Source: Mycobacterium adipatum (GTDB lineage Bacteria > Actinomycetota > Actinomycetes > Mycobacteriales > Mycobacteriaceae). Taken from it: a stretch of 64,000 bases of DNA. The notes under the pieces were generated by a model. The model worked only from the letters and a program-made list of their open reading frames with translations, did not search any database and was not told where the DNA came from. This document shows, one piece after another, positions 16,970 through 26,252 of this stretch (position 1 is the first letter of the stretch; each line of letters begins with the position of its first letter). Position numbers and translations under genes: made by a program. The DNA lies in contig NZ_CP015596.1 of the NCBI RefSeq assembly GCF_001644575.1, positions 4,464,001-4,528,000 of the forward strand. The letters run 5' to 3'.

Positions 16970-18143
16970 CGAGCAGATTCTTGCTGATGATCGTCTTCTG
17001 GATCTCGCTGGTGCCCTCACCGATCAGCAGGAACGGCGCATCGCGCATCAGCCGCTCGATCTCGTACTCCTTGGAGTATCCGTATCCCCCATGGATTCGG
17101 AAGCTCTGCTGAGTGACCTCCGCGCAGTACTCGCTGGCCAGGTACTTCGCCATCCCGGACGCCACATCATTGCGCTCACCGGAGTCCTTGAGCCGAGCGG
17201 CGTGCACCATCATCAGGTGCGCGGCCTCGACCTTGGTGGCCATCTCGGCGAGTTGGAACGCGATCGCCTGATGCTCGGCGATCGGCTTGCCGAAGGTTTC
17301 CCGTTGCTGTGCATAGCGAATGGCGAGTTCGAAGGCCCGCAGCGCGACGCCGCACGCGCGCGCCGACACATTGACCCGGCCGACCTCGACCCCGTCCATC
17401 ATCTGGAAGAAGCCCTTCCCGGGCGCCTCCCCCAGCACATCGGACGCCGCCGCCCGGTAGCCGTCGAAGATCAGTTCCGTGGTGTCGATACCCTTGTATC
17501 CCAGCTTGTCGAGCTTGCCCGGAATGGTCAGCCCCGGTAGCACCTCGCCGAACCCGGACGGCTTCTCGATCAAGAACGCGGTCAGGTTGCGGTGCGGTTT
17601 ATCGGCTCCCTCATCGGTTTTCACCAGTGCAGCCACCAAAGTCGAACTGCCACCGTTGGTCAGCCACATCTTCTGCCCGCTGATCACGTACTCGTCACCG
17701 TCGCGGACCGCTCTGGTGCGGATTGCCGCCACATCCGAGCCCAACTCCGGCTCCGACATGGAGAACGCACCCCGCACCTCGCCGGTGGCCATCCGGGGAA
17801 GGTAGTGCTGCTTCTGCGCGTCGGTGCCGTGCTGGCGGATCATGTACGCGACGATGAAGTGTGTGTTGATGACCCCCGAGACGCTCATCCAACCGCGGGC
17901 CAGTTCTTCGACACAGAGCGCGTAGGTCAGCAGCGATTCGCCGAGTCCGCCGTATTCCTCGGGGATCATCAGGCCGAACAGCCCCATCTCGCGCATCTTG
18001 TCGACGATGTGCTGGGGGTAGGTGTCCGTGTGCTCCAACTCTTGGGCGTTCGGGATGATCTCCTTGTCCACGAACTGCCTTACAGTGGTGACGATTTCGG
18101 CCTGCACGTCGGTGAGACCGGGGGTGTGAGCCAAGCGGGTCAT
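16953..18143 (-). CDS. Acyl-CoA dehydrogenase
   Basis: A 396-residue FAD-dependent acyl-CoA dehydrogenase introducing the alpha-beta double bond into an acyl-CoA. Visible are the substrate/FAD-binding SMSEPELGSDVAAI, the WLTNGG segment, RETFGKPIAEHQAIAFQLAEM (tetramer/FAD), QSFRIHGGYGYSKEYEIERL, and GEGTSEIQ, where the Glu is the usual catalytic base. The ATG overlaps the thiolase stop (ATGA). With the thiolase and FabG-like reductase it forms most of a beta-oxidation cycle. Confidence 0.9.
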   Translation of the reverse strand: MTRLAHTPGLTDVQAEIVTTVRQFVDKEIIPNAQELEHTDTYPQHIVDKMREMGLFGLMIPEEYGGLGESLLTYALCVEELARGWMSVSGVINTHFIVAYMIRQHGTDAQKQHYLPRMATGEVRGAFSMSEPELGSDVAAIRTRAVRDGDEYVISGQKMWLTNGGSSTLVAALVKTDEGADKPHRNLTAFLIEKPSGFGEVLPGLTIPGKLDKLGYKGIDTTELIFDGYRAAASDVLGEAPGKGFFQMMDGVEVGRVNVSARACGVALRAFELAIRYAQQRETFGKPIAEHQAIAFQLAEMATKVEAAHLMMVHAARLKDSGERNDVASGMAKYLASEYCAEVTQQSFRIHGGYGYSKEYEIERLMRDAPFLLIGEGTSEIQKTIISKNLLDEYRV

Positions 18144-19369
18144 GACGGCATCCGTTCGAATATTGCGGCCAGGCCCTGGCCGCCACCGATACACATGGTC
18201 TCCAGCCCGTACCGGGCGTCGCGCAGTTGCAGCTCACGCGCCAGGGTGGCCAGCATCCGGCCACCGGTCGCGCCGACCGGATGTCCCAGCGAGATACCCG
18301 ACCCGCGCACATTGGTGCGCTCGAAATCGGCGTCGGTGAACTGCCATTCTCTGGTGCAGGCGAGCGCCTGCGCGGCGAACGCCTCATTCAGTTCGATGAG
18401 GTCGATATCGGCCAGCGCCAGATCGGCCTTCGCCAATGCCTTCTCGGTGGCCGGCACCGGTCCGATACCCATGATATTCGGCGCCACCCCGGCCACACCC
18501 CAGGACACCATCCGGACAAGGGGTTTGAGGCCGAGTTCGGCGGCGCGCCGCGGGGTGGTGACGATGCACATGGACGCGGCGTCGTTCTGTCCGCTGGAGT
18601 TCCCGGCGGTGACGGTCGCCTCGGGATCGCTCTTACCCAGAACCGGACGCAGCTTGCTCAGTACCTCCACAGTCGTGTCGGCGCGTGGGTGCTCATCGAC
18701 GGAGATGACCTCATCCCCCGATCGCGAGCCGACCGTGACCGGGATGATCTCCTCGGCGAGCACCCCACTGCGCTGGGCGGCGACGGCCTTCTGATGCGAA
18801 CGCACCGCTAGCTCGTCCTGCTCGGTACGGGATATCCCGTACTGGCGCCGCAGATTCTCGGCGGTCTCCAACATGCCGCCGGGTACCGGGTAGTGCGTGC
18901 CCCCGGCCGTGGTCCGTCCACGGGCCAGCCCGTCGTGCACGGTGATCCCGCCGCGAGCGCCTCCCCAGCGCATATCGGTGGAATGGAAAGCGACATTGCT
19001 CATCGACTCGGTGCCGCCCGCGATCACCAGATCGCAGTCACCACTGGACACCTGCAGGCACGCCTGGATGACGGCCTGCAGCCCGGAGCCGCAGCGACGG
19101 TCGAGTTGCATGCCGGGCACCGTGATCGGCAGTCCGGCATCCAGGGCCACCACCCGGCCGATGGCCGGGGCCTCGGGCGAGGGATAACAATGCCCCAGGA
19201 TGACGTCCTGCACCGCATCGACCGGAATCCCGGTGCGGCCCAGCAGGCCCTGCAGCGCCGCGACACCGAGGTCCACCGCGGTGAGAGATGTGAACATGCC
19301 GCCGTAGCGGCCGATCGGGGTGCGGACGGGTTCGCAGATGAGGGCCGCGTTCTCCGAGAGAGGCGCCAT
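18140..19369 (-). CDS. Acetyl-CoA acetyltransferase / thiolase
   Basis: A 409-residue thiolase that would cleave a 3-ketoacyl-CoA (or condense two acyl-CoAs). The nucleophile Cys93 lies in DRRCGSGLQA, NEAFAAQAL and SGISLGHPVGATG provide the Asn and His, and CIGGGQG near the C-terminus provides the second Cys. All catalytic residues are intact and the length is typical. It begins 1 nt after the FabG-like gene's end and overlaps the dehydrogenase start. Confidence 0.92.
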   Translation of the reverse strand: MAPLSENAALICEPVRTPIGRYGGMFTSLTAVDLGVAALQGLLGRTGIPVDAVQDVILGHCYPSPEAPAIGRVVALDAGLPITVPGMQLDRRCGSGLQAVIQACLQVSSGDCDLVIAGGTESMSNVAFHSTDMRWGGARGGITVHDGLARGRTTAGGTHYPVPGGMLETAENLRRQYGISRTEQDELAVRSHQKAVAAQRSGVLAEEIIPVTVGSRSGDEVISVDEHPRADTTVEVLSKLRPVLGKSDPEATVTAGNSSGQNDAASMCIVTTPRRAAELGLKPLVRMVSWGVAGVAPNIMGIGPVPATEKALAKADLALADIDLIELNEAFAAQALACTREWQFTDADFERTNVRGSGISLGHPVGATGGRMLATLARELQLRDARYGLETMCIGGGQGLAAIFERMPS

Positions 19370-19370
19370 G

Positions 19371-20111
19371 TCAGATGTGCCGCCCGCCGGTCACTTCGAG
19401 CACGGTGCCGGTCATGTACGAGGAGAGGTCCGAGGCCAGGAACAGGGCCACCGAGGCGACCTCGCTGGGCTCCCCGGCGCGCGCCATCGGGATCTCGGCC
19501 AGCTTCTGGTCCCAGATGCGTTGCGGCATGGCCTCGGTCATCGCCGACCGGATCAGTCCGGGCTGAATCGCGTTGACCCGCACACCCAGATGGGCAACCT
19601 CCTTGGCCGCGGCCTTGGTCAGACCGACGATGCCGGCCTTGGCCGCCGAGTAGTTGGTCTGGCCGACCAGACCGACCTTGCCGGAGATCGACGAGATATT
19701 CACGATGGCACCGCTTTTCGCCTCACGCATGATGTTGGCCGCAAGCCGGGTGCCGTTCCACGAACCCTTGAGATGTACCGAGATCACCTGATCGAACTGT
19801 TCCTCGGTCATCTTGCGCATGGTCGCGTCGCGGGTGATGCCGGCGTTGTTGACCATGATGTCGAGACTTCCGAAGGTGTCCACCGCCGATCCGACGAGGG
19901 CCTGCACCTGACCGGCGTCGGTGACATCGCAGCTGACGGCCCTGGCCACGGCGGTACCCCCGAGCGCCGAGACCGCGGCCTCGGTGGCCTCCGGATTGAG
20001 ATCGCCGAGCACCACGCGGGCGCCCTCGGCGACGAACCGCTCGGCGATGGCGAATCCGATCCCCTGCGCACCACCGGTGATCACCGCGGTACGTCCGTCC
20101 AGCAGAGCCAT
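19371..20111 (-). CDS. FabG-like 3-oxoacyl reductase / 3-hydroxyacyl-CoA dehydrogenase (SDR)
   Basis: A 246-residue classical SDR with TGGAQGIG (cofactor loop), [13 protein letters not shown] with the catalytic Ser, and YSAAKAG with Tyr and Lys. The ending [16 protein letters not shown] is typical of FabG-like enzymes. In this operon (reductase, thiolase, acyl-CoA dehydrogenase) it most likely oxidises a 3-hydroxyacyl-CoA to the 3-keto form for the thiolase rather than serving fatty acid synthesis. It is the first gene of its operon and divergent from the dehydrogenase at 20218. Confidence 0.88.
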   Translation of the reverse strand: MALLDGRTAVITGGAQGIGFAIAERFVAEGARVVLGDLNPEATEAAVSALGGTAVARAVSCDVTDAGQVQALVGSAVDTFGSLDIMVNNAGITRDATMRKMTEEQFDQVISVHLKGSWNGTRLAANIMREAKSGAIVNISSISGKVGLVGQTNYSAAKAGIVGLTKAAAKEVAHLGVRVNAIQPGLIRSAMTEAMPQRIWDQKLAEIPMARAGEPSEVASVALFLASDLSSYMTGTVLEVTGGRHI

Positions 20112-20153
20112 GAGAGTCCGTTCCTTCCTGAAGCCCGATCAGTATCGAACATA

Positions 20154-20166
20154 AAATATGATATTT
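20154..20166. promoter_or_regulatory. AT-rich palindrome in divergent promoter region
   Basis: AAATATGATATTT is a perfect 13-bp palindrome in the 106-bp gap between the divergent FabG-like and acyl-CoA dehydrogenase genes, in otherwise GC-rich DNA. It may contain the -10 elements of one or both promoters and serve as an operator for both. Confidence 0.45.
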
Positions 20167-20217
20167 CTTGTATCAAACCACCCCCGAGGTGCTCGCACGA
20201 ATCCAGGAGGGCCGCCG

Positions 20218-21399
20218 ATGGCCGAGAACACCGCCGCTGTATCGGACGCCGACTTCGCCGATATCCACGCCGCCACCCGTCAGTTCATCCGCCACCAGGT
20301 GGTGCCGCGCGAATCCGAGATCATGGCCGCGGACCGGGTGCCCGACGACATTCGCGAGCTGGCCAAGAGCATGGGGCTGTTCGGCTACGCGATCCCCCAG
20401 GAGTGGGGCGGCCTCGGACTGAACCTCGCCCAGGACGTCGAACTGGCCATGGAATTCGGCTACACCAGCCTGGCGCTGCGGTCGATGTTCGGCACCAACA
20501 ACGGCATCGCCGGTCAGGTGCTCGTCGGCTTCGGCACCGAGGCACAGAAATCGCGCTGGCTGGCAGGCATCGCCTCCGGCGACGTGGTGGCCTCCTTCGC
20601 CCTCACCGAGCCGGGCGCCGGCTCCAATCCGGCCGGATTGCGGACCAAGGCTGTCAGAGATGGTGACGAGTGGGTGATCAACGGACGCAAGCAATACATC
20701 ACGAACGCTCCGTCGGCCGGCCTGTTCATCGTCTTCGCCCGCACCCGCCCGGCCGACGCCGACGGGCCCGGCATCGCGGTCTTTCTGGTGCCCGCGGACG
20801 CGCCGGGCATCCAGGTCGGGGCCAAGGACGCCAAGATGGGCCAGGAAGGCGCCTGGACGTCGGACGTGACCTTCGACGAGGTACGGGTCGGCCACGACGC
20901 CCTGATCGGCGGCAGTGAGGACATCGGCTACCGAGCCGCCATGACATCCCTTGCCCGCGGCCGCGTGCACATCGCGGCGCTGGCGGTGGGCAGTGCGCAG
21001 CGTGCTCTCGACGAATCGGTGACCTATGCCGCAACCGCCACCCAGGGCGGCACTCCCATCGGAAACTTCCAACTGGTGCAAGCGATGCTGGCCGATCAGC
21101 AGACCGGCGTGATGGCCGGTCGCGCACTCGTCCGCGAGGCCGCACGACTGTGGGTCTGCGACGAGGACCGGCGCATCGCGCCGTCCTCGGCCAAACTCTT
21201 CTGCACCGAGATGGCGGGCAATGTCGCCGACCTCGCCGTCCAGATCCACGGGGGCAGTGGCTACATGCGTGAGGTGCCGGTCGAACGCATCTACCGCGAA
21301 GTGCGTCTACTGCGCCTCTACGAGGGCACCAGTGAGATCCAACGCCTCATCATCGGAGGCGGCCTGGTGAAAGCCGCCCAGCGGAAATCCTCGACCTAG
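20218..21399 (+). CDS. Acyl-CoA dehydrogenase
   Basis: A 393-residue acyl-CoA dehydrogenase. FALTEPGAGSNPAG (FAD/substrate loop), INGRKQYITNAPSAG, LQIHGGSGYMREVPVERIYRE and LYEGTSEIQRLI are present; the Glu of YEGT is the expected catalytic base. ATG 20218 is chosen over upstream in-frame starts because AGGAGG lies 7 nt before it and the preceding residues are not conserved-looking. It is divergent from the fabG-thiolase operon and probably serves the same pathway. Its TAG shares CTAG with the convergent MaoC gene. Confidence 0.9.
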   Translation: MAENTAAVSDADFADIHAATRQFIRHQVVPRESEIMAADRVPDDIRELAKSMGLFGYAIPQEWGGLGLNLAQDVELAMEFGYTSLALRSMFGTNNGIAGQVLVGFGTEAQKSRWLAGIASGDVVASFALTEPGAGSNPAGLRTKAVRDGDEWVINGRKQYITNAPSAGLFIVFARTRPADADGPGIAVFLVPADAPGIQVGAKDAKMGQEGAWTSDVTFDEVRVGHDALIGGSEDIGYRAAMTSLARGRVHIAALAVGSAQRALDESVTYAATATQGGTPIGNFQLVQAMLADQQTGVMAGRALVREAARLWVCDEDRRIAPSSAKLFCTEMAGNVADLAVQIHGGSGYMREVPVERIYREVRLLRLYEGTSEIQRLIIGGGLVKAAQRKSST

Positions 21400-21848
21400 G
21401 CGATATAGCGCACGATCGACTCTGCCACCGCGGCAGGCTTATCCGATCCTTCGATCTCGACGGTGATGGTCACCGTCGACTGCGCGGCACCGTCGAGTCG
21501 CGTCACATCGGCGACCACGGCGCGGGCCCGTACCTTGGCGCCTACCTTCACCGGCGTGATGAAACGAACCTTGTTGTACCCATAGTTGACGGCCAGCGAG
21601 ATGCCTTCCACGCGATACAGCTGGTGGCTGAAGTAGGGCAACAGCGACAGGGTCAGCAGACCGTGCGCGATGGTGCCGCCGAACGGCCCGTTCGCGGCAC
21701 GCTCGGGATCGATGTGGATCCACTGGTGATCTTCGGTGGCTTCGGCAAATTTGTTGACCCGCTCCTGGTCGATCTCTAGCCACTCCGTCGGGCCCAGCTC
21801 GGCGCCCGTGGCCCCCACCAACTCATCGAGATTCTTGAAAATGTGCAT
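21396..21848 (-). CDS. MaoC-type hot-dog dehydratase
   Basis: A 150-residue (R)-hydratase-like hot-dog protein (MaoC/NodN type). TEDHQWIHIDPERAANGPFGGTIAHGLLTLSL carries the hydratase signature with Asp and His (D-x4-H pattern). It would hydrate an enoyl-CoA or dehydrate a 3-hydroxyacyl-CoA. The ATG at 21848 is preferred over 21866 because GGAGGGG lies 5 nt upstream. It can supply the hydration step that the classical-residue-lacking crotonases near 1-2.4 kb may not provide. Confidence 0.88.
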   Translation of the reverse strand: MHIFKNLDELVGATGAELGPTEWLEIDQERVNKFAEATEDHQWIHIDPERAANGPFGGTIAHGLLTLSLLPYFSHQLYRVEGISLAVNYGYNKVRFITPVKVGAKVRARAVVADVTRLDGAAQSTVTITVEIEGSDKPAAVAESIVRYIA

Positions 21849-22261
21849 CGTTGCCCCTCCGGTCATCGCATCGAATTTCGCGATCCATACATAGCGCGTT
21901 CTTCTCGGGTGTCCTACACCGGGTCCACGTTCGAGAGCTCGACGTGACCTTGAAAAGGTAGCGAATGGTCGCCGGGCAGCCGACAGCGTGATCGATTTAG
22001 AAAACTCCTGGTGAGCCGGAAACTATTTGCCATCCCTTACGCAAGCGACAATTTTCACGAAGTTATCCTCCATTAACTTGTTGCTTCGACAATTGCCAGA
22101 ACTCCACTTATGTGCGACTGGCAACTTTTTGTCAGGAACGGCAACAAATTGGCGCTGGTGAATCGCCTGGATATGGCGATACTTAACTGCACTATTTGAA
22201 AATACCTCAGGACCGTACCCCTGCGGGGCAACGTTCTGGCAACTGATCGGTGGGTCTGGGA
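21849..22261. other. AT-rich intergenic region
   Basis: About 410 bp without a convincing gene, clearly richer in A+T than its surroundings. It contains an inverted repeat (TTGCCAG at 22093-22099, CTGGCAA at 22118-22124, 18-nt loop) followed by CTTTTTG, and another GGCAAC at 22136. It probably holds divergent promoters for the MaoC gene and the gene at 22262; the hairpin could be a terminator-like or regulatory element. No known riboswitch or small RNA was recognised. Confidence 0.4.
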
Positions 22262-23011
22262 ATGAGCGTGTCTATCGCCGAATCCGCATTTGGTGGACCT
22301 GCCGATAATGCGTCAGCGCAGTGGTGGGATCGGGACACCGACTGCACGCTCGTGGTGTCCACACCGGGGGGCGAGCCAGAACTCTGGGACGATTTCATCG
22401 AGGGCGCCATGTGCAGTTACCGCAAACACGGAGTGGAACGCGCGATCGACCCGAGCGCACTGGCCGACCCGGCATCCACATCGCTGTTCCTCGCCGCAAT
22501 CGACGACGCCGGCCGCGTGGTCGGCGGTGTGCGGGCGCAGGGGCCCTACACCGGCGCCGACGAAAGCCACGCACTGGTGGAATGGGAGGGGCAGCCCGCG
22601 CTTCCGCAGGTGCGCAAGATGATCGACGATCGCATTCCGTTCGGTGTCGTCGAAATCAAAACCGCCTGGACCGACGTCGGGTTTGCCCGCAGTCGGGCGC
22701 TCACCCCGGTACTGGCACGTATGCCCCTGCACGCCACCCTCGTCCTGGGCGCGAAGTTCGCGATGGCGACTGCCGCGGCGCATGTGCTGGACCGCTGGCG
22801 GTCCTCGGGCGGCGTGGTCGCTTCCCGCATTCCGGCCACACCGTATCCCGATGCCCGGTACGAGACCAAGATGATGTGGTGGGATCAGGCGGAGTTCACC
22901 AGAACTGCTGAGCCGCAACAGATTATTGCCACCCGCGCCGAGGCTCGGGTACTGCTGCCGATGTTCGATGACATCGGCACGCTGAGCGGAACGGCCGAGG
23001 CCGGACTGTGA
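22262..23011 (+). CDS. Conserved-looking hypothetical protein, possibly acyltransferase-like
   Basis: A 249-residue soluble protein I do not recognise with certainty. It begins with a short Ala/Ser-rich tail, then WWDRDTDCTLVVSTPGG, an alternation of predicted strands and helices (SLFLAAIDDAGRVVGGVRAQGPY, VVEIKTAWTD), and ends MWWDQAEFTRT...PMFDDI. The VVGGVRAQGPY strand and overall layout suggest a GNAT/N-acyl-amino-acid-synthase-like fold, but this is weak. A GTG start 12 nt upstream (22250) is possible. It lies upstream of the GGDEF-EAL gene in the same orientation with a 183-bp gap. Confidence 0.6.
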   Translation: MSVSIAESAFGGPADNASAQWWDRDTDCTLVVSTPGGEPELWDDFIEGAMCSYRKHGVERAIDPSALADPASTSLFLAAIDDAGRVVGGVRAQGPYTGADESHALVEWEGQPALPQVRKMIDDRIPFGVVEIKTAWTDVGFARSRALTPVLARMPLHATLVLGAKFAMATAAAHVLDRWRSSGGVVASRIPATPYPDARYETKMMWWDQAEFTRTAEPQQIIATRAEARVLLPMFDDIGTLSGTAEAGL

Positions 23012-23194
23012 CCGGCCGGCGTGTGCAGACGCCGACGCCCGGATCTCGGAGCAGACAACGCTCGGGGGACTCGCAGGATGTCTCGGATCAACGGCGACCT
23101 CTGCAATACACTTTCCCAGGCTGACGCGGGCGTCCACCGACGCCCGCGCGTCCCGACGCGGCATCCCCCGGTGTCGCCACATCGAGAGGTTCAG

Positions 23195-25018
23195 GTGCCC
23201 CGCAGCCTCGAACTCGTCATCACGGCGGTCGCCACGCGCCTGATCGCCGTCGATGCCGCCACCGCGGCCGGCGTCAGCCGGCAGGTGCTGGCCGAACTGG
23301 TCACGCATTTCGGTGTCCATTCCGGCTTCCTGCGCCACAACGATCACGCCATCCATGCCACCCGACTCATCGCCGAGTGGCCCCCTCGCACCGTCGACCC
23401 GCCGGATCCCTTGGATCTGGTCTACTTCGCCGACGCCGACCCGCTTCTCGCGCTGGCCGAGCACCTCAAGGAACCTGCCGTCTTCCGGCGGGACGCACCA
23501 GAGCCGGGCCACGATGCCCGCGCCACCACAGCCAGCACGACGGCCTACGTTCCCCTGCTGTCCGGCGACGTGACGAGCGGAGTGATCGGCCTCGTCAAGG
23601 CCGGTGAACGGGACTGGACCGCCGAGGAACTCAACGCACTGGCAGCCATCGCGTCACTGTTCGCCCAGGTCCAGGCCCGGGTGTACGCCGAGGAGCGACT
23701 GCGCTTCCTCGCCGAGCACGACGACCTCACCGGGCTGCACAACCGCCGCGCCCTGATGGCCCACCTGGACCAACGGCTCGCGCCGGGAAGCCCCGGCCCG
23801 GTCACCGCGCTGTTCTTCGACCTCGATCGCCTCAAGGCCGTCAACGACTACCTCGGCCATTCCGCGGGGGATCGTTTCATCCGGGTGCTCGCAGAACGGC
23901 TGGCGCTCGCGTCGGGCCCCAGCATGATCGCCCGCCTCGGCGGTGACGAATTCGTGGTGGTCCCCGAGGCCGCCACCGGCCGGGCGGCCGCGGAGGAACT
24001 CGCCCACCGATTGCAGTCCGTGCTGTCGCGGCGGGTACCGATCGACGGCGAGATGGTCACCCGCACGGTCAGCATCGGTGTCGCCGTGGGCATGCCCGGC
24101 CAGGACAGTACGTCGGATCTGTTGCGACACGCCGATCAGGCCGTACTCACCGCGAAGAACACCGGCGGCAACCAGGTGATCATCTACTCCGACGCGATAT
24201 CGCTGGAGAGTGAGTTCCGCAACGATATCGAATTGCACCTGCAGAGCGTGATCGAGACCGGCGCGCTGTTCCTGCGCTACCTGCCCGAGGTCGACATGCG
24301 CACCGGCAAGGTTCTGGCGACCGAGGCGCTGGTCCGATGGCAGCATCCCACCCGCGGTCTGCTCAGCCCGGACGCGTTCATCGGGGTGGCCGAATCCATC
24401 AACCTCGCGGGCGAGTTGGGGCGCTGGGTGTTACGCACGGCGTGCGCCGAGTTCGCCCGGTGGCGGGCCAACGGGGTCGGGCGGGACGCCGTCCTGCGCG
24501 TCAATGTGTCGTCGGTCCAGCTTGTTGCCGACGGATTTGCCGAATCTGTGGCGGACGTCATGAGTGAGTACGAGCTGCCACGGGGATCGGTCTGTCTAGA
24601 GATCACCGAAAGCATTGTGGTGCAGGATATCGACGTCACCCGGATCACCCTGGCCCGGCTGCACGAGGCCGGAGTCCAGGTCGCCATCGACGATTTCGGC
24701 ACCGGTTACAGCGTGCTGTCGCTGCTCAAATCGCTTCCGGTCGACGCACTCAAGATCGACAAGAGTTTCGTGCGCGATCTCGGCGCCGATCCCGGCGATC
24801 TGGCCATCGTCCGCGCGATCATCGCATTGGCCGAGGCGTTCGGCCTGCAGCTGGTGGCCGAGGGCGTGGAGACCGAGACCGCGGCGATGACGTTGTTGCG
24901 GCACGGATGTCATCGCGCGCAGGGATTCCTGTTGTCCCGCCCGATCGCCGGCGACCAGATGGAGTCGCTGTTGCGCCGCGGCCGGGTGTCGGTCGACTTT
25001 TCGGGTGGTCCCGCCTAG
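23195..25018 (+). CDS. GAF-GGDEF-EAL cyclic-di-GMP turnover protein
   Basis: A 607-residue bifunctional protein. The N-terminal GAF-type sensor (around 1-165) is followed by GGDEF (intact GGDEF at residues 249-253) and EAL (Glu377 in EAL). Phosphodiesterase residues look complete: N in LRVNVSS, E in LEITES, D499-D500 in DDFGTGYS, K in LKID, E556 and E559 in VAEGVE, Q in AQGF. No RxxD inhibitory site precedes GGDEF. The GTG at 23195 (after GAGAGG) is preferred over earlier starts because its N-terminus aligns with the paralogue at 47296-49125. The architecture matches M. tuberculosis Rv1354c and M. smegmatis DcpA, so both synthesis and breakdown of c-di-GMP are expected. Confidence 0.88.
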   Translation: MPRSLELVITAVATRLIAVDAATAAGVSRQVLAELVTHFGVHSGFLRHNDHAIHATRLIAEWPPRTVDPPDPLDLVYFADADPLLALAEHLKEPAVFRRDAPEPGHDARATTASTTAYVPLLSGDVTSGVIGLVKAGERDWTAEELNALAAIASLFAQVQARVYAEERLRFLAEHDDLTGLHNRRALMAHLDQRLAPGSPGPVTALFFDLDRLKAVNDYLGHSAGDRFIRVLAERLALASGPSMIARLGGDEFVVVPEAATGRAAAEELAHRLQSVLSRRVPIDGEMVTRTVSIGVAVGMPGQDSTSDLLRHADQAVLTAKNTGGNQVIIYSDAISLESEFRNDIELHLQSVIETGALFLRYLPEVDMRTGKVLATEALVRWQHPTRGLLSPDAFIGVAESINLAGELGRWVLRTACAEFARWRANGVGRDAVLRVNVSSVQLVADGFAESVADVMSEYELPRGSVCLEITESIVVQDIDVTRITLARLHEAGVQVAIDDFGTGYSVLSLLKSLPVDALKIDKSFVRDLGADPGDLAIVRAIIALAEAFGLQLVAEGVETETAAMTLLRHGCHRAQGFLLSRPIAGDQMESLLRRGRVSVDFSGGPA

Positions 25019-25066
25019 CCAGGTCGACGGGGTGCGCGATTGCGTGCGCGCCCCTCGCGCCGCGAG

Positions 25067-26071
25067 CTATGCCCGCAGTGCGGGGCCGATCGTGGTGTTC
25101 CAGGACTCCTGCATCTCCGACTCGAACAGACCCCAGGTATGCGAACCATCCGGGCGCACCACATACGTCACCGGAATACCCGCAGCCGCAGCATTATCGG
25201 CGAACACCCGGGTGCTATCAGCGACAATCCGCTCGATCAACCCACCGGTGATATTCGGCCCGAACCCCGGCGGCAACCGATCAACCGCCCCCACATTGCC
25301 CGAACCCGACGCGGCCACATACACCGCCACACCCCGCAACTTGGCCACATTCAACGACGGATCATGCGCCACCCACAACGGCCCACCCGCCGGCCCCCAC
25401 ATCGCATCCGCACTCGCCCCACCACCCATCAACGTGATCGACACCTGCTGCGGATTGGCCGCCGGAGTCAACAACCCGCTATACGAACCGACAGCCCGAT
25501 ACACCCCCGGCGCCTGCACCGCATAATCGACCGCCGTCCCCCCGGTGCTCGACAACCCACCGACCGCATTACGCCCATTCGTGTCGTACTCGGCATCGAT
25601 CAACGGCGGCAGCTCCCGCGTCATATACGTCTGATACTGCTTCCCCGGATCGGCCACCCAATCGGTGAACCAACTGAACTGCCCACCCAGCGGCGAGACC
25701 ACATTGACGTTCTTATCGGCGAAAAAACCCGCAATATCGGCCATCCCGAACCAACTCTTGGTACCCGGCGCCCACATCCCACCCGGGTCCAAATTGTCCC
25801 CACCATCGATACCCGGCAACAGATAAAACGTCGGCGCCCCACCACGCCCCGCCTTGAACACATCGTTGACGATCACCTTGTTCATCGACGGCGAGAACAC
25901 CGACACCTTGTCCCACCGATCGTTGACATGCTCGATCCCGGTGATACGCGCCCCCTCCGCCACCGCCACCGGAACAGCCGGCAACGACGCCGCGAACACC
26001 AGCGCACCGGCGATCGCGCCTGCCCAGCGCAGCACACGATGTCGTCGGCGCGTATCGAAAGTCGTATCCAC
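25067..26071 (-). CDS. Exported antigen-85-like esterase (mycolyltransferase family)
   Basis: A 334-residue exported alpha/beta hydrolase of the antigen 85 family, expected to act on cell-envelope mycolates or esters. A basic n-region and hydrophobic core (WAGAIAGALVFAASLPAV) precede AVA-E, a likely signal-peptidase site. The mature part has YLLPGIDGGDNLDPGG, nucleophile region GLSSTGGTAV (antigen 85 has GLSMAGSSA), MWGPAGGP and the C-terminal PDGSHTWGLF with the catalytic His. The GTG 26071 start is set by AAAGGGG six nt upstream. Codons are strongly C-ending, suggesting high expression. An 18-bp inverted repeat lies about 110 bp upstream. Confidence 0.82.
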   Translation of the reverse strand: MDTTFDTRRRHRVLRWAGAIAGALVFAASLPAVPVAVAEGARITGIEHVNDRWDKVSVFSPSMNKVIVNDVFKAGRGGAPTFYLLPGIDGGDNLDPGGMWAPGTKSWFGMADIAGFFADKNVNVVSPLGGQFSWFTDWVADPGKQYQTYMTRELPPLIDAEYDTNGRNAVGGLSSTGGTAVDYAVQAPGVYRAVGSYSGLLTPAANPQQVSITLMGGGASADAMWGPAGGPLWVAHDPSLNVAKLRGVAVYVAASGSGNVGAVDRLPPGFGPNITGGLIERIVADSTRVFADNAAAAGIPVTYVVRPDGSHTWGLFESEMQESWNTTIGPALRA

Positions 26072-26172
26072 GACAACCCCTTTGGTCTCTGCGTCGAATG
26101 GTCGCGTTATAGCGCGCAGGCACCGAGGCCTGCGCGCTACGGGTACTGTGCCCGACGAGTTCGCTCCGATAC

Positions 26173-26190
26173 ATGAGGTATTCACCCCAT
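26173..26190. promoter_or_regulatory. Inverted repeat ATGAGGT-N4-ACCCCAT, candidate operator copy 1
   Basis: ATGAGGTATTCACCCCAT matches the perfect repeat at 26776-26793 in both arms except one base, and the flanks also agree (ACATGAGGT before, ATTCGGC after; the other copy has TTTCGGC). It lies about 100-120 bp before the exported esterase start. Confidence 0.6.
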
Positions 26191-26252
26191 ATTCGGCGTA
26201 CACGCACTACGGTGCGGACCTGCGTGTCCACACCGTCGGCCGGGTGCTGCTC

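Noticed and set aside
25040..26176. 378-residue Arg/His-rich plus-strand frame opposite the exported esterase
   Set aside because: Mirror of the strongly C-biased minus-strand gene; composition (Arg, His, Pro) is typical of antisense frames.
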